This document shows, in pieces, positions 24,926 to 37,427 of a stretch of DNA of 64,000 nt. The stretch is from the NCBI GenBank assembly GCA_905250125.1, contig CAJNOL010000404.1, forward strand, positions 62,001 to 126,000, given 5' to 3'. The notes beneath the pieces are model-generated. The model was not told where the DNA came from. It saw only the letters and a list, made by a program, of their open reading frames with translations, and did no database searches. Source of the stretch: Rotaria sordida (taxonomy: Eukaryota; Rotifera; Eurotatoria; Philodinida; Philodinidae). The position numbers and the translations under genes are program-made. Within the stretch, counting starts at the first letter, position 1. Each line of letters opens with the position of its first letter.

Positions 24926-26506
24926 TTATTCTTTCTTGTGTTCGTTTGCACTAGAATCAACTTCTTCAGATATGCTGGAAGATTTCCCATCCGAAGAAGA
25001 AGCTTTCTTCATTGGACATGCGATATTTTTCTCGTCGGGCCAGATTTGAGCCCGATTGACATTATTCTGCAGAACTTCAGGCCGACTATAATGTCCGGCT
25101 GAATCTATCCAAACTTTGACGATACCAAGTTGACTGAGGTCGATCTCGCCAATGACAAGTTTCTGCTCCAAACCTTTATGAGGTCCAGCGAGGTACATAT
25201 TAAAAGGATGAATGATACTACTCAATCCTCCTCCGACTTTAACCAGTTCTTGTTTGCCTAATTTGGCTTCCATCCAGTCAAGACAGTACTGATCAATTGT
25301 GTTAGATGCGCAGATCACCCAACATTGACCAGTCAGTGCGTGATTCTTCATCATGGCATCGATCTAAATACAAACTACATAGATTGTATGAATTCGAAAA
25401 CATTCATCTTAAAATACCCATTTTGAGGAAAAAATAAAATGACAGATGTCTAACTAAAAATGAATAAATGTGAATTGCTTGAGAGTCAAAAGACGATTGG
25501 AGTTTGCAATTTCATCTCACAGTTATAACCTCACATTGTTTTTTTTTGACCAAAGCTCGATGAGAATTCTCTTTTCTTGAACTTCATATTAAAGGACAAA
25601 GAGGGTGTTATTGTTCCAGCGATATCTTGTCTGAATTTCTCGAATTATTATCCTTGATTGTTTTTCTTTCTCAAACTGTCTCACAAATATTCGTGCTTTT
25701 ACTCTTTTCGCATTTGAACAAAAGGAAAAATTCTTGTCAAGTACCATGGATAACATTCAAAAATTCATTATGAAAAAAAGAATAATTTCCAATTTTTGAT
25801 TGTCATCGTTCAAAAATTTTTCAAATAAACTCGCAAGTTCACTTGTTTTGTAGAGTATTTTCTTGAGATACTCTCACTAGAGACATTATGACACTACCTG
25901 AATATCGGCTACAGCTTCAAATCCAGCCATAGTGCTCAAAGCAGGCCATGCACCTGCATGAATCTGTTCACCCTGTTGAATGAGTGCCTGTCGTGCACCG
26001 TTCATTGTGTTTTCCCAGCATGCTAATCCGCCAAGAATTCCACATTTCGATGGATAGCACCGCAATGTATAACCACCTCCATTAGCCCAAATGATTCTTT
26101 CAACATAGGTCGGTTGAAGTTTTCGATGAACTCCAAGTAGTGTTCCGTCAGATTCAATGAAGATTTGAGAATTAAAACACGTATGAGTACCTGACATTCG
26201 CTCAGAAACGCCCAGTATAATGCACACACCATAATCGCGACAAACCGCTTGAATTTTACTGATTTCTGGTCCATCAATTTCAACAGATTGTTCGATGTAT
26301 TCAGCAAGTACAGGTGGTTGTATCAAGGTTGGATAACATTCAATGAAATATGGATAACCGGGAATAAATGTTTCGGGGTAGACGAGGAGTTCAACCGATG
26401 CTTTCTTTGCATCTTTTATATATTCAATTACTCTTTCAGTCGTTGCTACTTTGTTCATAAATACTGGCGCTGCATGAACAGCTGCTGCTTTGAAAACAGA
26501 AGACAT
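24926..26506 (-). CDS. Nitrilase (aliphatic/arylacetonitrilase type), likely horizontally acquired
   Basis: Exons 25898-26506 (203 codons) and 24926-25363 (145 aa and stop) join in phase 0 across a 534-bp intron, giving 348 aa, a normal length for EC 3.5.5.1 enzymes. The carbon-nitrogen hydrolase triad is visible: Glu45 in VYPETFIPGYP, Lys129 in HRKLQPTYVER and Cys163 in GGLACWEN. GEQIHAGAWP follows, as in bacterial and fungal nitrilases. The enzyme should convert nitriles directly to carboxylic acid and ammonia. The usual CWEHYMP context is CWENTMN here, so substrate range may differ. The C-terminus is a serine/acid-rich tail (SSSDGKSSSISEEVDSS). Animals normally carry only Nit1/Nit2 and beta-ureidopropionase types, so transfer is inferred. 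Start MSSVF was preferred over an upstream in-frame ATG at 26555-26557. Confidence 0.88.
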
Positions 26507-29500
26507 TGGTATGAGGACGTTTTTTTTTCTATGTTTGTTGATTATGTATGTGCACATGTTATGGCTCGTTCTCCTCTTCGCTCATATTCACATGGTTTAA
26601 GTGCAATAATTTAATAATGGACTAGATGTATTAGCTTGTACGAACACCTGATTTTTGAATCATCTTGATCTTTATGTTGATTTTTTTGTGTTCTATTGGT
26701 TGTCATTTGCCTCTATTGCCTAATGACGCTACTCGTGTGCCAATAAATACGACACACTCATATGAAGAATAAACGTGTCTCTATACCATCGGTATATTCT
26801 TTGTAAACAATATGAATATTCGTCTCGCTCTCGATTATTTTCTTCTTCTATTCTCTAACGTTTTTTTTTCTTATTTTCCGTTCTATCGATGTACCTTCCT
26901 TCGTCTCTCCTGTATAATATTTTATTCACAGTTCTAGGCATTACTTCCTACTCCCTGGAGGGATAGTATGTCTCATGAACTTGGACTGAGATTTTGGGTG
27001 CATGTCGATCATCGTGAATCCTGATCGCAAGCATCAACCTGACATCCACCGGTTGAGATACACTAAAATTATGAGATAAATGATATCTGCATTTGTGATC
27101 ATAATATCTCCGCTATTTTGGCATCTTTATTTTTGTTCGATCGATCATTCGAAAGCCTAATGTTGTAGCTATCTCCAGTCCAAGAAATAATAAGAATTTA
27201 CTTTGAAATAATTAAGATATAGTCTTCGTACTGAAAACCTTTATCTGCACTGAAAGTTTGAGAACTATAGCTTCAAATGAAGTCGTGATAGAGCTATGAC
27301 ATGAGTTAATCATGGTACAGCTTGCCTATTTTTATTCCGATCGAAGCGAACGGCTCGCTTTTACCGAAGTCAGTATGAGTAACGCGAATTTCTTCAGAAC
27401 AAATATGTCCGAAAGTCTATATCTTCTGACGACAATGACCAACCTTGTCTTGTCAAATGAAGAAAAATAAGAAATAACTAATGTTAGTATCAATGTCGAT
27501 GATCATTCGATTGATTCATGGTTTGAAATAAATTTCAGTATAGAAGAATGTTTCGATGGCATGCTCGACAAAATCGTTCTGAATTTCTTGATAATGATAC
27601 TATTGAAAAAAAAACATACGATCAATTCTTGTACGTGACAGTCACTTTATGAATTCAAGACGTTTTTTTATGTATTTGAATACAAACAATACTTCAAATA
27701 TTTATTTGTCTTGTTAAAACCGACATTGTTTTCTACTTTCATTTGTAATAATCCATTGAGATATGCATCTAATTTTCTGAAACTCATCAGAATATCATAG
27801 GATCATGTTTTATGATTTTCAGTTGAAATAAATCAGAGAAGAATTTTATGTGATTGTGCCTGTTTTGAAGCGAAATTCGGTCAAATGCGGTCTCATGTGT
27901 GCATTATTGTTTTGTTTGAAAATAAAGTTCTTTTCTTACGGAAAATCTACAATATTTATACAGATACTCAGGATTTGGAGCACCTCTAATTAAGTTTATG
28001 GTTAAATACGCTTAATTTTATCAGCCCATCCTTACAGTTGGATTAGTTGTTGGATCAAATCTAAATAAAAAAAAATAGTGTCAGCTGAATTTTACGTGCT
28101 GAATGCTATCTATTTTAACTGTAAAGGCTATGTATTTATCGAAAGAAATCCGATAAATCTTCTCTATGATAAAGAATAAACTTTCACTTTATGTATACGT
28201 TTTCCATTAACCTTGGTCGAAGAGAGAAAAGGCTCATTTTTTTATTTTTATTTTTTTCAACTCAAAATCAAAAAAGTAAAGAAAATCTTATTTTAGCTGT
28301 TTCCTCATTCTACTTTTCGTAAATTATACCGGGTAAAAACAGCTTAACAAAACCGTTGATTAACCGCGGTTAACTGTCGGTTTTCAAAAAAAAAAAAGAC
28401 GATATAGGTCCGGTTGTGGCTTATGGGAAATGACTAATATAGGAAATTCAATTATAAGGCTTAAAATTGAGAAGATATATTCTTAGACTAGTATATGAAA
28501 GTCTAATATTTTGAGTATGTACCTAACTCGAGTCGGAATACTCATTGATAAAAGATATGATTGCTCGTGGATGTTCACGTCTTTTATAAATACTCTGATT
28601 TTTTTGTGCTTCTATTTTTCTGATCTACTACATCAGATCATTTACATAGTTTCAAAGCCTAAAACTAATCATCTTACACGACAAAACTGATTTTCATACC
28701 TGTTAAGAATTGTATCGAATTTTGCGTTTTTGTGTTTCTCAAACTAATGTCATGCATACTTACACAATAGTGATATATTTGGAACCTTATTCGAAAACAT
28801 AGTGACATGGCAATTTTTGTGGGTTTACTCCAACGTATTATCGGTATCAATTCTTTTCGCTGAAAAAAAGCGCTGCCGATATCGATGACGCACAATGTCA
28901 ATATGATTGTTTTTCTTTCTCACGCATGTTGAATACAATGAAACAGCGAAATAAGATTCTTGGATATTTTGATATTCTTTTCGTAGTAACAAATATGGTT
29001 CCGTTAGGGAGACTCGAGTTGGCATATTCCGTTTTTTTTTGCGTTATTATTTTTTGTAGAAACTTCCAACATTTCATTAAATAGTCAGGTATATAATTAC
29101 TTGTTACATATCTGAATAATAATAAGCACAAGACCTGAAGTACTTTTTCTTTTTTTTGGTTCCTAACAGGTAAGAGAATATGGTTATCGACTAGACAAAG
29201 AGGAATATTCTTTATTTTTATGACGATTGTGTACATCACAAATTAGCTAAAGACAATGTCATGATGAGTCAAATATCGATTCTAAAATTAAGAAAACTCT
29301 ACGATGATGATGTTTTGCATGTTTTATACGCACTAATCAATCACTTAATGAAAAATAAATCAATAGAATTTAATCGAGTTAACACAAATGAGGGCGCATC
29401 AATTAGACTATTAAAATGATAATTTATGACATTAGTCCTAGATTAGATATAATTTCCGAAGTTCGAATGACATTTTCTTGAACTCGATAAACAGCTTCCA

Positions 29501-30343
29501 TCAAGTTAGACTTTCATCAAATCCAAATTGTTTGAGGATGTTTGAATTTGAGTGTAGTGCATGCCTACAACAAATAATATAATAACAAATGAGTGGTGCA
29601 CATACAAATGACTGTTTTTATTTTGAATGTTTTTAGACGCTAACAGATAGTTTTAAAAGTCGCCTTTGGATTCATTTGATACAAAAAAAAAAACTTCTAA
29701 CTACTGACTTTGTTTTCGAGATGGAAATTTCTTGTTCGGGCTCAGCTGAAACAATAAAAATCTACTTGATCATTCATAATTGAAAAAATCCATGATTCAT
29801 TTTTATCCGCAATTTTGTTAAAATTTCTATTATACCTTGATTATTTCCTTCTTTTTCCAAATAAGTGAAGTAAAAATGTTAGAAATATCATAGACACATG
29901 AAGCATTGAAATCCTTATCTATTGATGTAAAATATTTTACTTTTCCCATAGAACTTAATCAGCATAAACTTAGATAAAACATAAATGTTGTCAGAAAAAT
30001 CTGCATGACACAATCGAATAACTGTTCATGATTTGAATAAGCTCAATATTAGACTTGAAAGTCGTCTGTAAATACTGCTAAAACTAAAAATAAATGTGTC
30101 CATTTTCGTTTTGTCTATTCGTCCATTGTATGATCGATGAAACTTGAAATCTTGTGATAAAATCATCAGATAGCTATGTCTTTTCAATATACACGGAAAG
30201 GTGAATCGAGTTTCTCAGTTTCATTTTTTTGTGTTTTTTTTTGTGTTCGGACTAATGCATTTGATTTTTCGATTCAAACACTATTTCAGAGTTGTTTTTT
30301 TTTAGGAATCTCTTCTTAAAATAAACAAACACAATCGTATACA
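26507..30343. other. 3.8-kb noncoding region upstream of the nitrilase
   Basis: Mostly AT-rich with no supportable gene. A GC-richer island at 26935-27065 (CTCCCTGGAGGGATAGTATG, later CATCCACCGGTTGAGATAC) stands out; it matches no RNA family I know. Frames at 28674-29239 (-) overlap one another and look random. Confidence 0.5.
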
Positions 30344-30501
30344 ATGCCAGTAAGTAGTACTGGACTGTTTAGCAATACTTCTTGTTTTTTTTAACTAATT
30401 CGATTTTATTCAATTAATAGAATCCTGATGATAATGATGACACTCCTATAAGTGTTGAAGCCCAAGACAATACTACTCGTCGTTGTTCTCGTCTTAAGTA
30501 A
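30344..30501 (+). CDS. Possible spliced micro-gene, 28 aa
   Basis: ATG CCA at 30344-30349 is followed by a consensus donor GTAAGTAG. A 71-bp intron with a T-rich end (CAATTAATAG) leads to exon 2 at 30421-30501, which stays open for 26 codons and ends at TAA. The product begins MPNPDDNDDTPISVEAQD and ends NTTRRCSRLK: an acidic N-terminal half and a basic C-terminus. A further acceptor (T-run then TTTAG, ending at 30305) 38 bp upstream of the ATG suggests a spliced 5' UTR. The base composition of exon 2 differs from its AT-rich surroundings. I do not recognise it; it may be a real small protein or a chance pair of splice sites. Confidence 0.4.
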
Positions 30502-32980
30502 GCCATAAATATCAATTGTTAAGTTTACTTAATACATACTGTTGAGTATTTCAAAGGAAGCAATAGATAACGAGAGCGGCTAATTATTGTAAAACATTGA
30601 AGAATCTATCGAATAAATCTCGACATTGGATCATGATTTTAAAGACTTGAAGAAATGAATTATACTTGTTTGGTATTTTAATCATAGATTAATCACTGAT
30701 TTTGTTGTGCATAGTCAATTATTACATTAAATTATTCTAAATAAAAGTTTGTTTGTAAAAATTATAAATGAACTCATCTTAGTGTCTATCATTAGCGGCC
30801 ACATGTCATTGTATAAGATTCATAGGATGTTTGTTCAATATTTGCATCATATGAATAATTGAGATTCTCTTCAATATGAATATCTCAATAAAGAGACCAT
30901 GAGTACAATAAAAAAACACAAACAGGAATTAATCGTATTTCATATTACCGATTCGTAGATTACTAAAATTAGTTTTAAATGTAGAACACATTTTTTCACA
31001 ATGGAAGGCGTGATTGTAGATGTCGATAAAAAGAAGACACAAGCATTCACACTATTTGTTGTATGACCTATATTGTGTTATAATGATATCCGTGGGATGC
31101 GTTCCACAGCAGATCGTTCTTAATTTTCAATTGAATGCTTCATTCTTATCCATAAGTCAGGAAATCTATGTCTGGCAAAACGAGATAGATATTTGGATGT
31201 GGATTATGAGTGAATCGTATTCTATTGTACAATTGGGATGAACAGCATCGAAAAAACGAAATTGTTCACATGAAAAACCTAGCTGAATATTTTGACATAG
31301 CACCACTAGAAAAAACTTATTTTCACTATACTTTGCTCAAAAATAAGATCATTATTGCAATATCAAAAATTCATATAAATATATTCATGGTGTACGATCA
31401 AAATTTTCTTATAATAGAATAAATCGTGCATCAATTAATGCAACTCGATTAGAGATCTATCGAGTGATTTATTTTCGAACGTCGAAATAAATATAATCAA
31501 AGAAAAATGTTATGTCCAATATATTAGCGAAAAATTGATTATTTAGAAAGCAGAATACATTTTGTTTGTTGTTCTTTTTTGTCTATCCAGAAATATTTCG
31601 TTTTGGAACATGTACCATTAGATCGACCTATATGGGACATTTTGCATATGATTTGCCATTCAAAATATATTCAAGTCTCTAAATTCAAAATATGACGGGA
31701 CAAAGTGAGTATATATGTGACTTTTCAAAACTTGTCCACCCGTACGTATTCAAGATCTTGATGCAATCAGAAATTTATGTTCAGAAAATATTGTTCCTAC
31801 CGATCATCTTCATGGTAAAACCGTTCCAAGTTGACCGACATATTGCTGTCAAAAGAAAATCGTATTTTGAGATGACGGAACACAAAAAAAAAGACAAGGT
31901 GTCTGTCAAGTCGATATTTTGTGTATATTTATTAAAAACAGTTTTATTTTAAAGAAAACTAAAGTCAGATTCTGATTATCTGTACTTTTTTCTATCTAAC
32001 TACTATGAAGAAAATTCGAATATATACTTTTCTTAATTGAAAAAATCTTTGTCTTCGTCGAGAGATATCACAATTTTTTGCACTTCCAACAAGCATAACC
32101 CGAGATCGGAATGGCATAGATTGCTGAGAATTTCAGAAGTGTGCGAAATCACTGAGAGGAGTGTTCTATGAAAGTTTCAAGTTACGCGAAGCTTCTGGAC
32201 AAGAGATATTTGAGATTTAATACCGATGATGCAGTTATACAAATGCAATATGATTCATCCGTATATATTGAATCCAATACACGAATAAAAATTAAATTGT
32301 ACTAAATATAAATATTTCCAGTAGAACAAAAACTCTGCAAACAATTAGTACTATATTTCATTTTTTAAAACAAAAACAGTTAATGAAATTAAATTCTGAA
32401 ATGTTTCAAACTTTTTAACATTGATGAAAGTCCATGACTTCAAGTAAAATATATCGATTTTGATTATAAGTTTTTCGTAATATATGGAAAATCTGAAGTT
32501 TATCCTAAATTGTTTGAAGATATCTGAATCTAAACATTTCAATTTCGAAAAACAAAATTTTTTTTATGACTAAAAAGTTATTTTCGTGTGAAATTCAAAG
32601 ACAATATTCGATCAATATTTTTCATCAATCATCATAAGTTTTAATAGTCATTTATGAATTATGATTATGACAAAGGGTGTGAAGTGTAAGTGTGGGTTTG
32701 GTTGGAGAGAGGGGTCGCATCTACACCTACACCTTCAATCCATTCCAAGGAACAATAACTGCACGAGCTTTCCATTTCAAACTATCTAAGTGATCGATCG
32801 ATGAATAGGTATGTTGCAGATAAATACATGTTCCTTACCAATAAGACCAATGTCATAAATGGATTTATATACGTATCATCGATTTATTTATTCAAAAATG
32901 AACTATATGCTATCCATGCTGATCAACTTGAGAAAAAAAAATTCCTTTATTAATATTTGATAAAAGTCATATATGATCGA
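30502..32980. other. Noncoding region between the micro-ORF and the DHCR24-like gene
   Basis: AT-rich. Frames of 60-86 aa at 31020-31952 (+) overlap or follow each other without domains or splice context. A short degenerate GTGTAAGTGTGGGT tract is at 32680-32740, where a G/T-rich stretch is followed by its C/A-rich complement. No gene supported. Confidence 0.5.
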
Positions 32981-34579
32981 CTAATAACTGATCAATTTGT
33001 CATATAAATCTCCCCAAGCATAATCCGGATCCCATTTTCTCTTCATTGCCTTATACCACTCAACATCATAGATACTAAACCATTGATCTCTTGAATAGTA
33101 AGAGTGTGCATACAGCATTTTTCGTCCACCTAATCTCATGGCTTCTTCTTCTAATGCTTTTGTCGCATGTCGAACACTACACGATCCTATTTGCCAATTA
33201 GATTGATGAGTCCACAGACCAAAATCGATGAATGATTGATCATCATTTCTATCATTTTTCCAAAAATGTGGACTCAATTTTTGTGATGTAAGTGTTGAAC
33301 GAATCGGACAAAGCCAAATCGGTTCAAGAATACCGCCATCTTCCATAAAGAACGTTCCCGACTGTAAAAAAGTCAGAAATTCTTTAGCTTTCGATTTTGG
33401 AATGTAAATATCTTGAAAAAATAAAGTTTCAGCAATTGTTGACATTGGCGAAGCATGAAGACGTTTGTAGAGTGAAAATGTAGTAATAATAGGTGCAAGT
33501 AATGTTCTACTCAATATGTTATAACCTCCAAAAGGAAACAAATTTAATAAATTACGAATATAACGTGGATAACATTGAACTTTGTCTTGCAATGGATTTA
33601 TTATATAACGACCCATCCAAAATGCACCACGATCATATCGAAATAAGTAATCTTTGAGCGGTACATATTCAGTGATCATTGTAAGATTACTTTTACTGTG
33701 AACTGCTTTAATATGTTGATAATACCATGGATTCCATGCTTTTGAAAATGTTTGTATTTTGGCTGTTTTTGGCAATTTTAACTTATCAATTCGTTCTCCT
33801 GTAATAATCACTGTATAATCTGAGAAAACAATCGCATCAACATAATCATGTTGAAGAAGTGATGTCAAATTTTCCATAGGTTGATTTGTTCGAAAATAAT
33901 TACATCGTACGAAACAATCTGATTTCACCTCCAGAACATTCAATGTTGCTCGAATCAATAATCCAAATGTTCCACATGCACCTAATGCTCTATAGAATAG
34001 GTCAGAATTTTTCGTCGGACTACAAATTATGATTTGACCATTACTTAAGATATATGTTGCTTCTATTAATAGATCACCAAACTGTCCATAACGAAAACTC
34101 GAACTTTCAAGTCCTGCTCCAGCCAATATACCGCCAACTGTTAACCATTTAAATTCGGGAACAACAGCCGGAACTAAATTATATGGAAGTAGTGCATCGA
34201 CTAGTTCCTCCATTGTCACACTGGGTTCACATGTAACAGTTTTCGACAATGTATCGATGGCGATTATTCGATTGGCTGGTCCTAGATTAATAAAATGTGA
34301 AGCTCTAGTTTTTGTCATAACGTCTTCTTTTATTAACGATAACGATGGATGACGTAGTGAATACGATGGTGAATTTCGTTCATTTCGAAGAATTTGAATC
34401 CGACTACCCTTTTGACGGTTTCCAATCGATTGAGTGAGATATTCAATATTGATGAAGTTTTCTTTATGACGTCGTCGTTTGACGTTTCCTAATAAATATT
34501 CATATAGCCATGAAATATATGTCCAGATAAACCATGTAATGTTTAAGTACCATTCGTGTATTGGAGATCCTTTCCACAT
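32981..34579 (-). CDS. DHCR24: DHCR24-like FAD-dependent sterol reductase
   Basis: Uninterrupted 532-aa ORF (human DHCR24 516 aa). Residues 11-35 are a hydrophobic N-terminal anchor (NITWFIWTYISWLYEYLL). The PCMH-type FAD-binding domain spans about 95-215, with LTVGGILAGAGLESSS at 146-161 and the SDLFYRALGACGTFGLL stretch at 192-208, both closely matching DHCR24. Later conserved blocks include PIWLCPIRST, a histidine-containing substrate-domain region and KMLYAHSYYSRDQ near the C-terminus. DHCR24 reduces the sterol side-chain C24 double bond in the ER with FAD and NADPH. The lack of introns contrasts with its spliced neighbours. The start at 34579 fits the membrane anchor. A 143-bp satellite lies 200 bp upstream. 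Confidence 0.9.
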   Translation of the reverse strand: MWKGSPIHEWYLNITWFIWTYISWLYEYLLGNVKRRRHKENFINIEYLTQSIGNRQKGSRIQILRNERNSPSYSLRHPSLSLIKEDVMTKTRASHFINLGPANRIIAIDTLSKTVTCEPSVTMEELVDALLPYNLVPAVVPEFKWLTVGGILAGAGLESSSFRYGQFGDLLIEATYILSNGQIIICSPTKNSDLFYRALGACGTFGLLIRATLNVLEVKSDCFVRCNYFRTNQPMENLTSLLQHDYVDAIVFSDYTVIITGERIDKLKLPKTAKIQTFSKAWNPWYYQHIKAVHSKSNLTMITEYVPLKDYLFRYDRGAFWMGRYIINPLQDKVQCYPRYIRNLLNLFPFGGYNILSRTLLAPIITTFSLYKRLHASPMSTIAETLFFQDIYIPKSKAKEFLTFLQSGTFFMEDGGILEPIWLCPIRSTLTSQKLSPHFWKNDRNDDQSFIDFGLWTHQSNWQIGSCSVRHATKALEEEAMRLGGRKMLYAHSYYSRDQWFSIYDVEWYKAMKRKWDPDYAWGDLYDKLISY

Positions 34580-34782
34580 TAATGTACCTGTATGTATAGT
34601 TAAGCATTCAATCTATAATTTCTCATAAATACGTTTTAACAGAGAGTTGGACACTCGATTCATCGCTGACAAAAATGCTACGTTCCAGCGGAAAAATGGC
34701 AATAACGTCAAAAATGGTCGACTACTAAACACTGCGCACTACAAAAATGAATTGTAGTATTAATTTTATACGTATCTGTTAA

Positions 34783-35361
34783 CTCATAGCTTCTAACTAC
34801 AGAAACAATGAAAATCAATCAGAAAAATGCACAAAACTCTAAGAAAAAATGTATAAGGGAAAATGGAATAATTTCATAAGCATTAGAAAAATGACGTCTA
34901 CTATTACTTTTATACAAATATGTTCACTCATAGCTTCTACGTGCCTGAAAATGAAAATCAATAAGAAAGATGAATAATACTATAAGAAAAATGTACAAAG
35001 AAAAATTGACTAATTTCATAAGCATTAGAAAAAAACATGTCTATTATTACGTGTATACGTATATATTGACTCATAGGTTCTAAGTGCAGGAATACGAAAA
35101 TCGATAAGAAAAATGAATAATACTATAAGAAAAATGTACAAAGAAAAATGGACTAATTTCATAAGCATTATAAAAATCATGTCTACTGTTACTTGTATAC
35201 GTATATGTTGACTCATAGGTTCTAAGTGGAAGGATAATGATAATCAATAAGAAAAATGAATAATACTAAAAGAAAAATGTATAAGGAAAAATGGAGTAAT
35301 TCGATAGGCATTAGAGAAATGATGTTGGGTATTGCTTTTATACGAATATGTTCAGTCATAG
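34783..35361. repeat. 143-bp satellite, four units, upstream of the DHCR24-like gene
   Basis: CTCATAG(C/G)TTCTA marks unit starts at 34783, 34927, 35070 and 35212, with a diverged fifth boundary (GTCATAG) at 35355, so spacing is 142-144 bp. Each unit contains several copies of (G/A)AAAAATG at 15-40-base spacing, for example AATCAATAAGAAAAATGAAT. The same word continues on both sides (34690-34740 and 35395-35745) without the 143-bp order. Confidence 0.8.
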
Positions 35362-36326
35362 CTTCTACGTGCGAGGGTTTGCCAACGATTCGATAGGTAT
35401 GAAAAATGTTAATTTTCACCGGAGTTTTGACGTCCAAGTGAAAAATGCTTCTCTAAATAAAGTCACAACACCAAAAATTTATCGAATAGTTAAAACTGCA
35501 ATTTATATAGTACTAAAAAAAGCTATAGAAAAAATGACATCGACCAATGGAAATTGATTTCACCTATATAAAAACTTTCAAGGTAACTATTTTTTTACAA
35601 AGACACTTATTCATCGAAAAAATAAAAATTTACAGTAAAAATGATATCGAAAAATGAAAAAATAATTTCTCTATAAGAAAAATTCTTCGATACTGTGTTG
35701 TATCTCTATATTTAGATATAGATATAGTTATCTAGCGAAAAATGAATAGAATAGTGAGATACGAATGAAATGTGTACACATATTCTTATATGTATATGAC
35801 GGACGTCCTATATAAACAGAATGGAAAGAAGATTCATTTTTTTGAACCGGATGGTTTTTTCCGCTTGAAATGAGCATTTATCTCACCGATCGATTTGTTG
35901 TCCACTACTGTAAAAATCAGCGTAATAAATGTGCATAGAACGTATTTTTTCTTTCTGTTTGTATCTATGCACAATGTGTATTCACCTGTAATAATAGAGA
36001 ACAGGCACACATCTATCACCCCAGTGTCATTTTCGCACTTTGCATGCTTAAAAAAGCCTTGTATCGTCCGTAAGATATTATTATGATTAAAAACAGTCGT
36101 TTTAAATAGCGCTGATCAATTTATTTGCATTTTTTGTCGTGTTTTAGTCAGTCGATTATTCTGATATCCGTTGAACAAAATCGATCTATATAGATACGAA
36201 TGAAACTTTATTGAAATAGATGTCTCCGGCTCCGTAGCGAAATAAGTTTGAAAGAAATTATTGATACAGTGATCTGAAAGAAAAAAAATGCGGCCAGTAA
36301 TAAAGTCAGACACGAATATTTACGTT
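35362..36326. other. Noncoding flank with scattered GAAAAATG words
   Basis: AT-rich sequence between the satellite and the 1.1-kb MITE. GAAAAATG recurs, for example near 35400, 35440, 35650 and 35740. No gene supported. Confidence 0.5.
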
Positions 36327-36335
36327 CTCTACAAG

Positions 36336-37427
36336 AGAAGGTTGCAACTCGTTACGTATTCTTTGTAGGGCTTTCGTAAAGAATGGCCGATACGAAATCC
36401 CTGATTTAGTCAATTACAGAGGTTTCGTAACCAAAAATCAGGACTATCGTAACGAATTTTACAGGGTGATCGTAACCAATGTTTTGATATGTACCATTTT
36501 ATACCATCAACACTTCAATTGCAGGGGTCACATAATGAATTTTACAGGGTTGTGGCAACTGCTTACACAGGGTAATCGTACTATACTTTACCCAAAAATA
36601 TGAGTGGCAATACAGAGCTATCGTAACCATTATTTACAGAACTATCACACTGTAAAAATAGCGTATGGATAGTTGTAGTTAGAGGTTCACGTCACAAACA
36701 AATCAGGCTTTTTCACAAAAAGAATGTTGATATATATTTATTAAAAAAATCCTTTATATTAGGAGACACTTTGTTCTTTTCTATGCTCAAATAGATAAAT
36801 ATGTATTCATTTTCGAAGGACATATTAGCTAGTGTTCATTTTCTTTCTTTTCTCGTTTTAATGTATTATTCAATACATGTCTCATTGCCTGTGCACTAGT
36901 CAAAAAAGATCATTTTCTATGTTACTTTTTCCTATCATTTCTTTGTTAAGTAAAGTAAGTTAAATAAGTTGAAGGCCTCAGTGTATTCAACAAGTCTTCT
37001 TATACAGAGACAAGACGACTTGTTACGACATCTCCGATTTTTCGTTATGATGACCCTGCATATCTAATCCAAACACACTCTACGTTTATGGTACGACAGC
37101 CCTGATTTGATACTCTTACGTTCTTTGAAATATACCGTGAGAAATTCTATTTTAACTGTTACGACAGATCTGTACATTTCGTTACGAAACCCACGTAATT
37201 TCTTTACGTAAATGAAGCTTGGCTAACAAATACTTCATTAGGAAATCTCTGCTGCTTCGTTGCGAAAACTCTGCAATTGTTACGAACTCCCTGTAAAATT
37301 TGTTACGATTACTCTGTAAAATTCGTTACGACATCCCTGTTTTTTCGGCTACCACTATTTTCTGTGTTATGAAAGCCCTGCTTTTTTCGTTACGATAACC
37401 CTCCACGTAACGAGTTGCAACCCGCCC
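36336..37427. mobile_element. MITE with 9-bp target duplication and inverted subterminal repeats
   Basis: Both sides carry the direct repeat CTCTACAAG (36327-36335 and 37428-37436). The element ends share an 18-bp perfect inverted repeat, GGTTGCAACTCGTTACGT (36340-36357 on the plus strand, about 37406-37423 on the minus strand). Each half holds many degenerate copies of a motif like CAGGG(T/C)TATCGTAACGAA: plus orientation in the left half, inverted in the right. There is no ORF. A 9-bp duplication with subterminal repeats is typical of Mutator-like (MULE) elements; the class assignment is inference. Confidence 0.88.
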
